The notes under the pieces are model-generated. The model saw nothing but the letters and a program-made list of their open reading frames with translations, was not told the origin of the DNA and did no database searches. Below are positions 18,545-25,894 of a stretch of DNA of 64,000 bases, piece by piece (the first letter of the stretch is position 1; each line of letters starts with the position of its first letter). This DNA comes from Nocardia jiangxiensis NBRC 101359. Lineage in GTDB: Bacteria; Actinomycetota; Actinomycetes; Mycobacteriales; Mycobacteriaceae. Position numbers and translations under genes: made by a program. The stretch is from assembly GCF_000308615.1 (NCBI RefSeq), contig NZ_BAGB01000002.1:62001-126000 (forward strand), given 5' to 3'.

Positions 18545-18979
18545 ATGAATATGCAAACCTTCGATACTTCGACCGATCTCCAGTCACGCATCACCGCCAG
18601 AAATATGACGAACAAGATAGCGAGAGAACAGGATTCGGAGCCCCCGGGAGGGCGGCCGAAGGCAGTGGGGTTCGTGCGGGGTGACCTGTCCGGGCTCGAC
18701 GCGCCTCGACATGCGGACGCTGTTGCACGGCACGCCCGAGCGTTGGGCTACGACTACCTGTACACCGTGCGGCCCCCACAGGACACGACTGACCCTGTCG
18801 GGTATTCCCTGGGCATTGCGAGCGGCCTCGATGTTGAAACGATCGTGGTGTACGACCTGGCGCACGTCGACAATCAACCGGCACGCGTCTGCGAAGACTT
18901 CGATCTGGAGACCGTGTGCCCGGCAGAGACCTGGGTGCGGGCCGTGCAGCCCGCACGGGTCGAGTCGGGGGTGGCGTAG
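18545..18979 (+). CDS. Conserved-looking protein of unknown function (weak resolvase-N resemblance)
   Basis: A 144-residue protein. The core from about residue 40 reads KAVGFVRGDLSGLDAPRHA, then RHARALGYDYLYTVRPP and IVVYDLAHVDNQPARVC. The order of a FVR strand, a helix, and a VVYDLAHV strand recalls the serine-recombinase N-terminal fold, but the catalytic serine context is not convincing, so I call no function. ATG at 18545 follows GGCGGGAC. It leads a rightward run of small genes in the element. Confidence 0.6.
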   Translation: MNMQTFDTSTDLQSRITARNMTNKIAREQDSEPPGGRPKAVGFVRGDLSGLDAPRHADAVARHARALGYDYLYTVRPPQDTTDPVGYSLGIASGLDVETIVVYDLAHVDNQPARVCEDFDLETVCPAETWVRAVQPARVESGVA

Positions 18980-19327
18980 ATGAGCGCGGCGGTAATAGTG
19001 GCATCACCGCAAGCGTGTGGCCGCGCCGATGTCGCACTGGCGCATGAGCAGATGCGCCACCATCTCACCTGCCAAGTTGACCGGTGTGCATGGAAAGCGG
19101 CGGCGTACCGGACGCTGGTGGATGCGGGCCGACTCGTGCCGCCCAGGTGGAGCCCGCGCGAGCGTGCCGCCGCGCGAGGACTCGCGTTCCCGCCACTGCC
19201 CGGCGAATCGAACGGACTCAGCGAGCCGTCTGCGCAGACGATCCGCGATGTGCTGAGCAAGCTTTCGGAATTGGGCCCATCACCTGATGCGACCGCGAGG
19301 GCATCTGGCGGCGAAGGCAATCACTAA
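18980..19327 (+). CDS. Small protein of unknown function
   Basis: A 115-residue protein starting directly after the previous stop. It contains MRHHLTCQVDRCAWKAAAYR, with two cysteines and two histidines that could hold a metal, then a helical, proline-spaced tail. No family recognised. Tight spacing on both sides supports it as a gene of the small-gene operon. Confidence 0.55.
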   Translation: MSAAVIVASPQACGRADVALAHEQMRHHLTCQVDRCAWKAAAYRTLVDAGRLVPPRWSPRERAAARGLAFPPLPGESNGLSEPSAQTIRDVLSKLSELGPSPDATARASGGEGNH

Positions 19328-19346
19328 CCTTTCTCGAGGGGCCGGT

Positions 19347-19601
19347 ATGAGTGAACGCTGTACCGAAGCAGTGGGCTGGATCGCGAGCTGGAGCCTGGAT
19401 CACCACTGCGTGCGAATACTGCTGGTGCGCAATGAATCCGAGACAGCTCCTCTTTTCTCGGCGACCGTGCCCGCTGCTGCCCCTGACTTGGCGGAGATGC
19501 GTGAGCGGTTCCCGAAACTGTCGGAGCTGTGGGACGCGATTCGGGGCGAGTATTGGGCGGAATTCTTTACAGTCCAAGAGAATTCGTGCGGAACCATCTG
19601 A
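19347..19601 (+). CDS. Small protein of unknown function
   Basis: An 84-residue protein (MSERCTEAVGWIASWSLDHH) with a mixed strand/helix pattern: an N-terminal beta stretch HCVRILLVRNESETAPLFSA and a helix around EMRERFPKLSELWDAIRGEYW. ATG at 19347 is preceded by GAGGGG. No family recognised; position in the operon supports it. Confidence 0.55.
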   Translation: MSERCTEAVGWIASWSLDHHCVRILLVRNESETAPLFSATVPAAAPDLAEMRERFPKLSELWDAIRGEYWAEFFTVQENSCGTI

Positions 19602-19648
19602 GCCGGGCGGGCGGGGCAGGGCGGGTATCGGGTCCTGCTGGTGGCCGC

Positions 19649-19915
19649 GTGGAGGTCTCGCGCAGCCTGGTTCGGACTGTTCGAGCGTTGGGATTGATCG
19701 GGAAGCCGATCTCGGCCCGCAGTCTCGCGGGCAGTTTCAGCCTGGGGCCGACTATCGCAGCGCTGCGCTGGCTACTGGAGGGCGGGTATGTGGCCACGGG
19801 AACCTCGCCGACGGCTGGGCGGCACCGTGAACCGGTGTACTGGCTCACCGGCGAGGGCCTGGCCCTGTATCGAAAACTGTTGCGCCGCACTGATATCGAT
19901 TGCGGCCCTATCTGA
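19649..19915 (+). CDS. Winged-helix-like small DNA-binding protein
   Basis: About 88 residues. The pattern SLVRTVRALGLIGKPISARS, then GPTIAALRWLLEGGYVATG and HREPVYWLTGEGLALYRKLL looks like a winged helix (recognition helix and beta wing followed by a conserved LTGEGL turn). The start is uncertain; GTG at 19649 is the most compact choice, since an upstream start would overlap the preceding gene. Function as a small regulator is inferred. Confidence 0.5.
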   Translation: MEVSRSLVRTVRALGLIGKPISARSLAGSFSLGPTIAALRWLLEGGYVATGTSPTAGRHREPVYWLTGEGLALYRKLLRRTDIDCGPI

Positions 19916-19932
19916 AGTCTTGGAGTGAGAAC

Positions 19933-20094
19933 GTGACATATACCGATCGGCAGCGCTACAGCTTCGCGATCTTCGCGATGGTGGCGGCCAGCCTCGCCAT
20001 GCCGACCAGCGGAACGGCGGTGAGCACGGTGCTGCGCACGCAACATGTACACCGGAGTGCATCCATCGCGGTGCCGGGCATCAGGGGCCGGTGA
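19933..20094 (+). CDS. Possible short peptide with one hydrophobic segment
   Basis: A 53-codon frame starting at GTG 19933 behind a GGAGTGAGA stretch. It has a hydrophobic segment YSFAIFAMVAASLAMPTSG and a basic end. It fills the gap between two likelier genes in the same direction; otherwise there is no support. Confidence 0.3.
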   Translation: MTYTDRQRYSFAIFAMVAASLAMPTSGTAVSTVLRTQHVHRSASIAVPGIRGR

Positions 20095-20099
20095 TCGGG

Positions 20100-20393
20100 A
20101 TGGATGCGTACCTGTTCGGGCGGTTCGGCGGGGAAGTCCGCAGTTTCACGTTGCCCGAGGAGCGGGAGGATCTTGATAGCCGGGCGGCACAGTGCCGCGC
20201 GAGCGTGCCGGACATCGAAGAGTTCGACAACGTGCACCGGTTCGTCAAGGGCTACTTGGACACTGCGGCCGAGGCTACGGCCGAGGGCAAGTTCGTGTCG
20301 ATCAGCTGGACGGACGGTGCGGTGCCGCTCTCGGTCGACTATCACATCCTTCCGCGCGAAGCGGAAGGGGACGGCTGTGAGCCTGGCCGATGA
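20100..20393 (+). CDS. Small acidic protein of unknown function
   Basis: A 97-residue acidic protein (MDAYLFGRFGGEVRSFTLPE) with EDLDSRAAQCRASVPDIEEF and FVSISWTDGAVPLSVDYHIL. The alternation suggests an alpha/beta fold. An in-frame GTG at 20091 has a better-placed AGGGG. It overlaps the Lsr2-like gene by 17 bp. No family recognised. Confidence 0.55.
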   Translation: MDAYLFGRFGGEVRSFTLPEEREDLDSRAAQCRASVPDIEEFDNVHRFVKGYLDTAAEATAEGKFVSISWTDGAVPLSVDYHILPREAEGDGCEPGR

Positions 20394-20829
20394 CCATGAT
20401 CATCGGATTCCGGCTGGGCTGTGCGAGATCGCCCGCCGCGCACCCCTCCTGCATCGCACCGCCGCGCGGGCACAGCTGGTGACGGCCAAGCGCCTGCACC
20501 TATGCCGCCGCCGCCCCGAGGGCCTGACGTACGGGGATGAGAACTATTTACAACGGAAGGAATTGGAAAAGTTGGAGCGGACACATGTCGAGCTGGTCGA
20601 TGATCGCGACGGCGTCTCGGCGGCTGCGGAGACGGTGGTCTTCGGGCTCGACAAAGAAACGTATGAGATTGACCTGACCGCCGAAAATGCGGCTGAGCTG
20701 CGTGAACTGGTAGGCACGTGGGCGCTGTACGCACGCGTGGTCGAACCTTCCAGCCCTATGAGGAAACCCCGTCCGAGGCACGTCTATGCCGTCGGCCCGC
20801 GCCGCTCCGGCGCGGCAGGAACGAGATAG
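20377..20829 (+). CDS. Lsr2-like protein with only the N-terminal oligomerisation domain
   Basis: Up to 150 residues. From about residue 67, THVELVDDRDGVSAAAETVV then FGLDKETYEIDLTAENAAEL and ELVGTWALYARVV match the N-terminal dimerisation domain of Lsr2, the xenogeneic silencer of mycolic-acid actinomycetes. The usual C-terminal DNA-binding domain, with its RGR hook and WA..G helices, is missing; the tail is a short basic stretch (MRKPRPRHVYAVGPRR). An extra N-terminal helical part (RIPAGLCEIARRAPLLHRTA) is present if GTG 20377 is used; TTG at 20563 would give just the Lsr2 domain. It could poison or tune host Lsr2; that is inference. Confidence 0.7.
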   Translation: MSLADDHDHRIPAGLCEIARRAPLLHRTAARAQLVTAKRLHLCRRRPEGLTYGDENYLQRKELEKLERTHVELVDDRDGVSAAAETVVFGLDKETYEIDLTAENAAELRELVGTWALYARVVEPSSPMRKPRPRHVYAVGPRRSGAAGTR

Positions 20830-20833
20830 CGGG

Positions 20834-21199
20834 ATGGGTCGCGGCCCTTGGTCAGGAAAGGACGACGAGTTGAGCCAGCGTGAGTGGCGCACCCGAGCAG
20901 CCTGTCGCAAGTATCCACCGGAGATGTGGTGGCCCGAGCAGCGCGGACTGTTGCGTGCCCAGGCGGTCGCTCCGGCGGTCGACGTGTGCTGGAGCGAGTG
21001 TCCGGTTCGGCCAACCTGCGCTCAGGAAGCATTGATCTCAGACGTGCACCACGGCATCTGGGGCGGTGTGGACCTGGCCGACGGACGGCGTGGCCGCCTC
21101 GCGCGGGCCAAGAAGGCGCTGCGCGGCTCCGCGACTACCCCGGCCGAACTCGGCCACCCCGGACCACCAGAATCGTCTAGCCGTCGGAATCGACCGTAA
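20834..21199 (+). CDS. WhiB family iron-sulfur regulator
   Basis: A 121-residue WhiB-like protein. The four cluster cysteines are in ACRKYPP and VCWSECPVRPTC, spaced C-X27-C-X3-C-X5-C; the middle X3 differs from the commoner X2. The G[VI]WGG turn (GIWGGVDLADGRRGR) and basic C-terminus for DNA contact are present. ATG at 20834 is chosen; TTG 20872 is possible. WhiB proteins are common on actinobacterial phages and elements. A strong terminator follows. Confidence 0.88.
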   Translation: MGRGPWSGKDDELSQREWRTRAACRKYPPEMWWPEQRGLLRAQAVAPAVDVCWSECPVRPTCAQEALISDVHHGIWGGVDLADGRRGRLARAKKALRGSATTPAELGHPGPPESSSRRNRP

Positions 21200-21234
21200 T
21201 CGCTGCGTACGACACATCACTCATACACGAACGG

Positions 21235-21274
21235 CCGTTGGGGCCGAGCCAAGGAAGCGGCTCGGCCCCAACGG
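21235..21274 (+). terminator. Very strong hairpin after whiB
   Basis: Perfect 16-bp arms CCGTTGGGGCCGAGCC and GGCTCGGCCCCAACGG around an 8-base loop. It separates the small-gene operon from the repeat modules and transfer genes. Confidence 0.85.
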
Positions 21275-21481
21275 CTTTGCCAACCATGTTGCTGCCCGAC
21301 GTCGGCGTGTGGGCACGCTCATGACAGGGATTGCGGCACCCGTATCTCACCAGTAGCCGCGCCCCGGCAGGAGATTGCGATGCCGATGCACGCCGTCGAA
21401 CCCGTTTCCCGAGCTTCCTTTGCTCGCGGCCACGAAATTTTCGCATGCAATTCGCGTAGTCGCTGACCTGCGCTTGCGTAC

Positions 21482-21558
21482 GTCCGGGTGCGGTTTGGGT
21501 GTGGTCTCGGTGTCGTTCGAGTGTGCTTTCGGTGTGGTTTGGGTGTGCTCGATGTGTA
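21482..21558 (+). repeat. 11-bp direct repeat array A (seven units)
   Basis: Seven consecutive 11-mers with no gaps: GTCCGGGTGCG, GTTTGGGTGTG, GTCTCGGTGTC, GTTCGAGTGTG, CTTTCGGTGTG, GTTTGGGTGTG, CTCGATGTGTA. The consensus is roughly STTTSGGTGTG. Eleven bp is one helical turn, so a protein bound to each unit would lie on one face of the DNA. Confidence 0.8.
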
Positions 21559-21710
21559 TCAATCCGACTGTGGGCCTTCCAATCCCGATGCTTCTTCTCC
21601 GATCTTTTCGGTGTGTGTCAGCTCACGTCGTGTCCAAAATCGGACCCTCCGCTGGAAGTTAATAGGTAGAGGCACAGATGACCGGAGTCATACCCCGGAA
21701 GGAGATTGCG

Positions 21711-22001
21711 ATGCCGACATACCCCCTCGAACCGCCGTTCTCGAAGTCCGTTCATGTCCGCATTCGAAATTTTTTCGGATGCGGTTCGCGTCGCCATCGA
21801 CCGGCACTTGTGAGTGCGCGGGGGCCGTTTGGAGAGCGCGCGGAGATTGTCTGGAGATCGTTTGGAGAGTGCTCGGAGATTGGCGACGTGTATCACTCCT
21901 GCTATGTGCGCCCTCCAATCCTGCTGCTTCGTCTGCGATCTCTTTTGTGTGTGTCAGCTCACACCGTGTCCCAAATCGACCCCTTCGCTGGAATTAAGTA
22001 A
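21711..22001 (+). CDS. Possible 96-residue protein encoded by repeat module 2
   Basis: ATG 21711 lies seven bases after AAGGAG and opens a frame of 96 codons through the 11-bp array to TAA. It reads MPTYPLEPPFSKSVHVRIRN at the start and RSLLCVSAHTVSQIDPFAGI near the end. In module 1 the same downstream frame ends RSFRCVSAHVVSKIGPSAG but is out of register with its ATG. The module may therefore be an old duplicated gene or a non-coding control region. No family recognised. Confidence 0.3.
   Translation: MPTYPLEPPFSKSVHVRIRNFFGCGSRRHRPALVSARGPFGERAEIVWRSFGECSEIGDVYHSCYVRPPILLLRLRSLLCVSAHTVSQIDPFAGIK
21820..21885 (+). repeat. 11-bp direct repeat array B (six units)
   Basis: Consecutive 11-mers: GGGGGCCGTTT, GGAGAGCGCGC, GGAGATTGTCT, GGAGATCGTTT, GGAGAGTGCTC, GGAGATTGGCG. 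The period equals array A but the consensus (GGAGATYGYYY) is different. Both arrays run into the same TGTATCA motif. Confidence 0.8.
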
Positions 22002-22046
22002 GTAGAGGCACCTTTTACGGCAACCGCGTTCAGGAAGGAGTCTGCG

Positions 22047-22160
22047 ATGCCGACGCACACCGCCGAACGCCTTCGAACCGCCTCGTATCCGGTGGGCGAC
22101 AGGTGGTCTCGACGCTTCTTCTCCGATTTCTTTGCGTGTTTTAGATCACACCGTGTCTAA
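22047..22160 (+). CDS. Possible 37-residue peptide of repeat module 3
   Basis: ATG 22047 sits seven bases behind AAGGAG and opens 37 codons, starting MPTHTAERLRTASYPV and ending RFFSDFFACFRSHRV. It aligns at its start with the other two modules. Good initiation signals, but no family; a leader peptide is one possibility. Confidence 0.3.
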   Translation: MPTHTAERLRTASYPVGDRWSRRFFSDFFACFRSHRV

Positions 22161-22187
22161 AAACGGGTCTTCAACCGGAGTCCTCAT

Positions 22188-22325
22188 ATGACGCCACCCG
22201 CCGGAGGTACCGGCAAGGCGATCGGATTGGAGGTGTTGTCGGCGTTACCGATTGTCCGTCCCGCATTGCGGGCGGACGTGCGGCGCGGCGGTGTCCTGCC
22301 GCCTTCCGCCGCGTATCCCTGCTGA
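22188..22325 (+). CDS. Possible 45-residue peptide
   Basis: ATG 22188, seven bases behind CCGGAG, opens 45 codons (MTPPAGGTGKAIGLEVLSAL, then IVRPALRADVRRGG) and stops 30 bp before the next gene. Codon use is like the transfer genes. Similar tiny genes precede transfer genes in other actinobacterial elements, but no family is recognised. Confidence 0.4.
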   Translation: MTPPAGGTGKAIGLEVLSALPIVRPALRADVRRGGVLPPSAAYPC

Positions 22326-22355
22326 ATCGAAAATCCCTGTTTGGAGGAACTTTTC

Positions 22356-22916
22356 ATGAGTGAGAACACGAACGCTGATCGTGGCCGCAACCAGGTGGAC
22401 GCGGCGGTTGAGGAATTCGTTTCCGGTGACGGCGACGCGCGGAGTGTGCGTTCGCGGCTGGTGGATGTGGCGGAGGAGCGGTTGCGGTTGCTGGTGCCTG
22501 GGCTGGATCGGGTGCGGCCCGGTCCGGCCGGGCGCGTGGCCGATGCGCTCACGCGTCGGTGGTTGCGGACGCTGATCGGGGTGCATCTGACCGATTTCGA
22601 CATCACGCCGACATGGCGGCTGCCGTTCCTCTGCGGTGTCGAGCGGCAGGGCTGCCCGCGTCATGGTGACTTGCTCGAGTTCGCGGGCTGGCGGCACGGC
22701 TGGCGGTGTCCTGTCGACGGGTGCGGCTACATCATGACCAACGTCGTGATGCGGGCGATGCACTGCCAGCAGCTCGCGGTCGCGGTGCTGACCGATGCCG
22801 ACGGCGTTTACGAGTTGCCGGTCTGTGAAGGCCACCTTCGCAGCGAGGTGGAGAACGCCTCCTACGGCGGCGAGCCGTTCACCGTCATCATGCTGGACGA
22901 CCAGGCCGCTGCCTGA
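22356..22916 (+). CDS. Cysteine/histidine-rich protein of unknown function, first gene of the transfer cluster
   Basis: A 186-residue protein. The N-terminal half is helical (DVAEERLRLLVPGLDRVRPG, ADALTRRWLRTLIG). The C-terminal half holds several possible zinc ligands: LCGVERQGCPRHG, WRCPVDGCGY, RAMHCQQ and CEGHL. ATG 22356 follows TTGGAGGAAC at good spacing. It precedes the membrane and ATPase genes and probably shares their job; no domain is named. Confidence 0.65.
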   Translation: MSENTNADRGRNQVDAAVEEFVSGDGDARSVRSRLVDVAEERLRLLVPGLDRVRPGPAGRVADALTRRWLRTLIGVHLTDFDITPTWRLPFLCGVERQGCPRHGDLLEFAGWRHGWRCPVDGCGYIMTNVVMRAMHCQQLAVAVLTDADGVYELPVCEGHLRSEVENASYGGEPFTVIMLDDQAAA

Positions 22917-22929
22917 TCGCTTTCTTGTC

Positions 22930-22967
22930 GCGTGCCGGGCGGGCGCACATCCGTCCGCCCGGCACGC
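22930..22967 (+). terminator. Hairpin between the zinc-finger-like gene and the membrane protein gene
   Basis: GCGTGCCGGGCGG (22930-22942) and CCGCCCGGCACGC (22955-22967), a perfect 13-bp stem with a 12-base loop. It may attenuate rather than fully end transcription, since the transfer genes follow in the same direction. Confidence 0.6.
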
Positions 22968-23058
22968 GCCCCGGAACCTGTGCCGACACGGCGTCGGTCG
23001 CACGTGCTGTGTCGGGTCTGTTTCGTTGCCCCTTTTGGATCGGAAGGCGGTTCGATTG

Positions 23059-24363
23059 ATGATTGCCAAACTTCTTACTCACCAGTTTCATTGGCCCGAT
23101 GTGGTGGGGCTGGTGGCGGCGTACTGGCCGCTGCTGGCCGTGCTGGCGGGCATGCTCGCGTTCGTCGTCTCGATCGTCTGGGTGTGTGTGCGTCGCTGGC
23201 GTGCGCGTGAGGCCGCGCGGGCGGTGTGGTTGGACATCGAGGTGCCCGCGTCGGTGACGGCGGAGGCGGCCGGCGTGTTCGCCCGCCGGATGGCCGGCGG
23301 GCTGCACCGCACTCGCCGTGTCGGCGTGGCTGCGCGTCATGTCGTTCTCGAGATCGTGGCCACGGCGGCCGGGGCGCGCATGGGGGTCTGGGTGCCGCCC
23401 CGGATGAACCCCGGCGTCGTCACGGCGGCTCTCACCGATGCCTGGCCCGGTGCGAAGGTCACTGTCACTACCCCGCCCGCTCTGGCTGGTCGGGCGATGG
23501 CCGTGGAGGTGACCGCCCGTAACGGAGTGTGGGCACCGTGGACCGGCACCCGCCTGTCCGCCCGGACCGGTCCGGCCCCGGTGCCGGACCCGCTGTCGGG
23601 GGTGCTGGGCCGGTTGTGTGCCCGCCCGGCCGGTGAGACCGGGTTCGTGCAGCTGGTCCTGGCCCCCTACTACCGCCGCACTCTTCCCAAGCTCCTGGGG
23701 AAGGCGCTGGGTGTCGGGCTGAGCGAACTGTTGGCGCTGGTGCGCACGCTGTATGCGGACCCGCGTACCTCCACCTCGGTCCGTCCGGCCCCGGCTGCGT
23801 CGCTGCCGCCGCTGGCCGCAGCCCGTCAGAGTGCGGAGACAGCGAAAATGGCGGCGGGCCCGCACTTGTCGGCGACCTTGCGCGTCGGGCTGGTGTCCGA
23901 GGGCCCGGTGCCGCGCCGGGATGCGGTGTGGGAGATCGAGGGCGGGTTCGATGCGATCGCCGACGCCGCTGTCGGCGGCCTGCGGTCGCGTCGCGTCTGG
24001 AGCGGGCACCGGGTGCTGGTGCGACGTCCGGGCCGGACGTTCATCGCCACCGTGAGCGAAGTCGCCGCGCTCTGGCACCTGCCTGCCGACGCGGCCCGGT
24101 TCGGGCTCCCGGTGGTGCATGCCCGCACCCGCACCGCACGCCCCAGCGTGCCCCGCCTCGGGCACCCCGCCCCGCCATCGCGCACAACCCCGCCACCGGT
24201 GGCCGGTGCCGACAAGCGAGCACCGCGGCCGGGGCAGGTAGGCCACCGCGGTGGTCTGTGGCTCCCGCCCCCTGCCCTGCCTGGCCACCGTAGCCGGACA
24301 GCCCCAGCCCGGCCGCGTCCCGGGGCTGGGTCGCGCAGTGTTCCGCCGTCTGATTTCCGTTGA
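23059..24363 (+). CDS. Membrane-anchored transfer protein, partner of the HerA-like ATPase
   Basis: A 434-residue protein. One or two N-terminal membrane helices (about 12-48: VVGLVAAYWPLLAVLAGMLA) are followed by a large domain with VVLEIVATAAGARMGVWVPP and FVQLVLAPYYRRTLP, ending in ATVSEVAALWHLPADAARFG and a Pro/Arg-rich tail. The VSEVAALWHLP ending is what normally precedes the ATPase domain in single-chain HerA/VirD4-like transfer proteins, so here that protein appears split in two. ATG 23059 is chosen because upstream codons overlap the hairpin and previous gene. Confidence 0.65.
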   Translation: MIAKLLTHQFHWPDVVGLVAAYWPLLAVLAGMLAFVVSIVWVCVRRWRAREAARAVWLDIEVPASVTAEAAGVFARRMAGGLHRTRRVGVAARHVVLEIVATAAGARMGVWVPPRMNPGVVTAALTDAWPGAKVTVTTPPALAGRAMAVEVTARNGVWAPWTGTRLSARTGPAPVPDPLSGVLGRLCARPAGETGFVQLVLAPYYRRTLPKLLGKALGVGLSELLALVRTLYADPRTSTSVRPAPAASLPPLAAARQSAETAKMAAGPHLSATLRVGLVSEGPVPRRDAVWEIEGGFDAIADAAVGGLRSRRVWSGHRVLVRRPGRTFIATVSEVAALWHLPADAARFGLPVVHARTRTARPSVPRLGHPAPPSRTTPPPVAGADKRAPRPGQVGHRGGLWLPPPALPGHRSRTAPARPRPGAGSRSVPPSDFR

Positions 24364-24382
24364 GCTGCAAAGGAGTTCCGTC

Positions 24383-25894
24383 ATGCCTGCACAACAACCT
24401 GATCATGAGAACAGCACGCCCGCCGTGGGCCGGTTGCGGCTCGTCCCGGCAGATGCACCGGAGCGCGCGGCACCGAAACCGTTGGGCGTCGGGGCCGATG
24501 GCTGGATGCTCGGCTTGCCAGTCGAATCCGCCCGGTACCACCTGCATGTTCCTGGAGTGACCGGGTCGGGCAAGTCCACCTGGCTCGCTCACCACGCCCT
24601 CGCCGAAGCCGACGCCGGGCGCGGGGTGGTGCTGATCGACTGCCAGGGCGACCTTGCCGACAACGTGCTTGCCCGTCTTCCGCAGGATGCGGGCGGGCGG
24701 CTGGTCGTGCTGGACCCGGCCGAACGCTCCGCACCACCAGCGTGGAACGTCCTGGCTCCCGCGTCCGGGGATGACGGTGATGCGGAGGGGCGGGAGTTCG
24801 CCGCGCGGACGGTGATCGGAACCTTCCGCAAGGTGTACGCGCAATGGTGGGGCCCGCGTATGGACGAAATGTTCTCCGCCGCCTGCCTGACCCTGGCCCA
24901 GCGTCCCGGCTCCACCCTCGCCGACGTAGTGACCATCCTGACCGATCCGGGCTATCACCGGCCGATCGTGGACCAGTACGGGGAGCCGGGCGGGTTCGCA
25001 GGCTTCTGGCAAGGCTTCCGGGAGATGAGCCCGGCGCAACGGCAGCAGTTGTGCGGGCCGGTGATCTCCCGGCTGCGGGATGTGATCTCGCATCGCTTCG
25101 CCCGCGACCTGCTCACCGCCCCCGCGTCCACTTTCACGCTCTCCGACATTCTGGACGGGGGAATATTGATCGCCCGGTTGCCGAAAGGGGAAATCGGGGA
25201 GCACGGTGCGCAACTGGTCGGATCACTGTTGCTGTCGGGATTGTGGCAGGCAACCACCCGCCGCGCGGCCATTCCACCCGAACAACGGCCGGACGCGACG
25301 ATCATCGTGGACGAATGCCACAATTTCCTGCACCTGCCGATCGGGATCGATCAAGTCCTCGCCGAAGCACGCGGGTATCGGCTGTCGCTGGTTTTGGCGC
25401 ATCAGCACCTTGCCCAGCTACCGCCGGATATTCGGGGCGCGGTCGACGCCAACGCCCGCAACAAGGTCGTGTTCACTGTCTCGCCGGACGATGCCCGTAC
25501 CCTGACGCCGCATTTCGAGCCGGTATTCGATCACACCGATTTGCGGAATCGCGACGGATACGCCGCATCCGTGCGCATAATAGACCAGGGAATGGCTGTG
25601 GAACCGTTCAGCATCACCACCCTGCCGCTCCCGCCGGAATTACTCGGACGCGCCGAAACAATGCGCACGGCGGCACGGGAAACAGCGGGCCTGTCCCATG
25701 ACCGGCGGACCGAGTTGCGGCAGCGCTCCGAGTTGACCGCAGCACATCAGCGACACCGCGATACCAGCGGCCACCGGGTGTCCCGCCGGGTGTCCCATCC
25801 GGTCGCGCGTCCGGTGTCCCACTTAGAGCGGGACACCCGCCGGGATACCCCGCCCGACCCGTCTACCCAGTTCCAGGGGTGGGATTCATGGTGA
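24383..25894 (+). CDS. HerA/VirD4-like DNA transfer ATPase
   Basis: A 503-residue P-loop ATPase without membrane segments. Walker A is VTGSGKSTWLAHHAL at about residue 58; Walker B is ATIIVDECHNFLHLP at about 310; then SLVLAHQHLAQLP, the sensor-like segment typical of HerA/TrwB/VirD4 coupling proteins. These are hexameric pumps that drive DNA in conjugation. The tail has short Arg/Val/Ser/His repeats (RVSRRVSHPVARPVSH). SD AAGGAG precedes ATG 24383. It overlaps the next gene by 7 bp. No FtsK/TraB gene exists in this element, so this is the likely transfer motor. Confidence 0.82.
   Translation: MPAQQPDHENSTPAVGRLRLVPADAPERAAPKPLGVGADGWMLGLPVESARYHLHVPGVTGSGKSTWLAHHALAEADAGRGVVLIDCQGDLADNVLARLPQDAGGRLVVLDPAERSAPPAWNVLAPASGDDGDAEGREFAARTVIGTFRKVYAQWWGPRMDEMFSAACLTLAQRPGSTLADVVTILTDPGYHRPIVDQYGEPGGFAGFWQGFREMSPAQRQQLCGPVISRLRDVISHRFARDLLTAPASTFTLSDILDGGILIARLPKGEIGEHGAQLVGSLLLSGLWQATTRRAAIPPEQRPDATIIVDECHNFLHLPIGIDQVLAEARGYRLSLVLAHQHLAQLPPDIRGAVDANARNKVVFTVSPDDARTLTPHFEPVFDHTDLRNRDGYAASVRIIDQGMAVEPFSITTLPLPPELLGRAETMRTAARETAGLSHDRRTELRQRSELTAAHQRHRDTSGHRVSRRVSHPVARPVSHLERDTRRDTPPDPSTQFQGWDSW

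Larger units (their letters stand above)
21367..22187 (+). repeat. Three degenerate tandem modules of about 330 bp
   Basis: Each module opens with a ribosome-site-like AGGAGATTGCGATGCCGA block; the ATG codons are at 21380, 21711 and 22047, spaced 331 and 336 bp. Each ends with a related block: GATGCTTCTTCTCCGATC, TGTGTGTCAGCTCAC and CGTGTCCAAAATCG-like stretches, then in the first two GTAGAGGCAC. Modules 1 and 2 contain arrays of 11-bp repeats; module 3 lacks one and is shorter. Open frames differ: module 1 ends after 28 codons, module 2 runs 96 codons, module 3 runs 37. Confidence 0.8.

Noticed and set aside
21482..21885. The arrays as a CRISPR
   Set aside because: Units are contiguous 11-mers without spacers, and no cas gene is near.
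21347..21896. Minus-strand frames in repeat modules 1 and 2 sharing an RHRNLLPG end
   Set aside because: The shared residues are the complement of the conserved plus-strand AGGAGATTGCGATG block; starts are TTG and GTG without ribosome sites.
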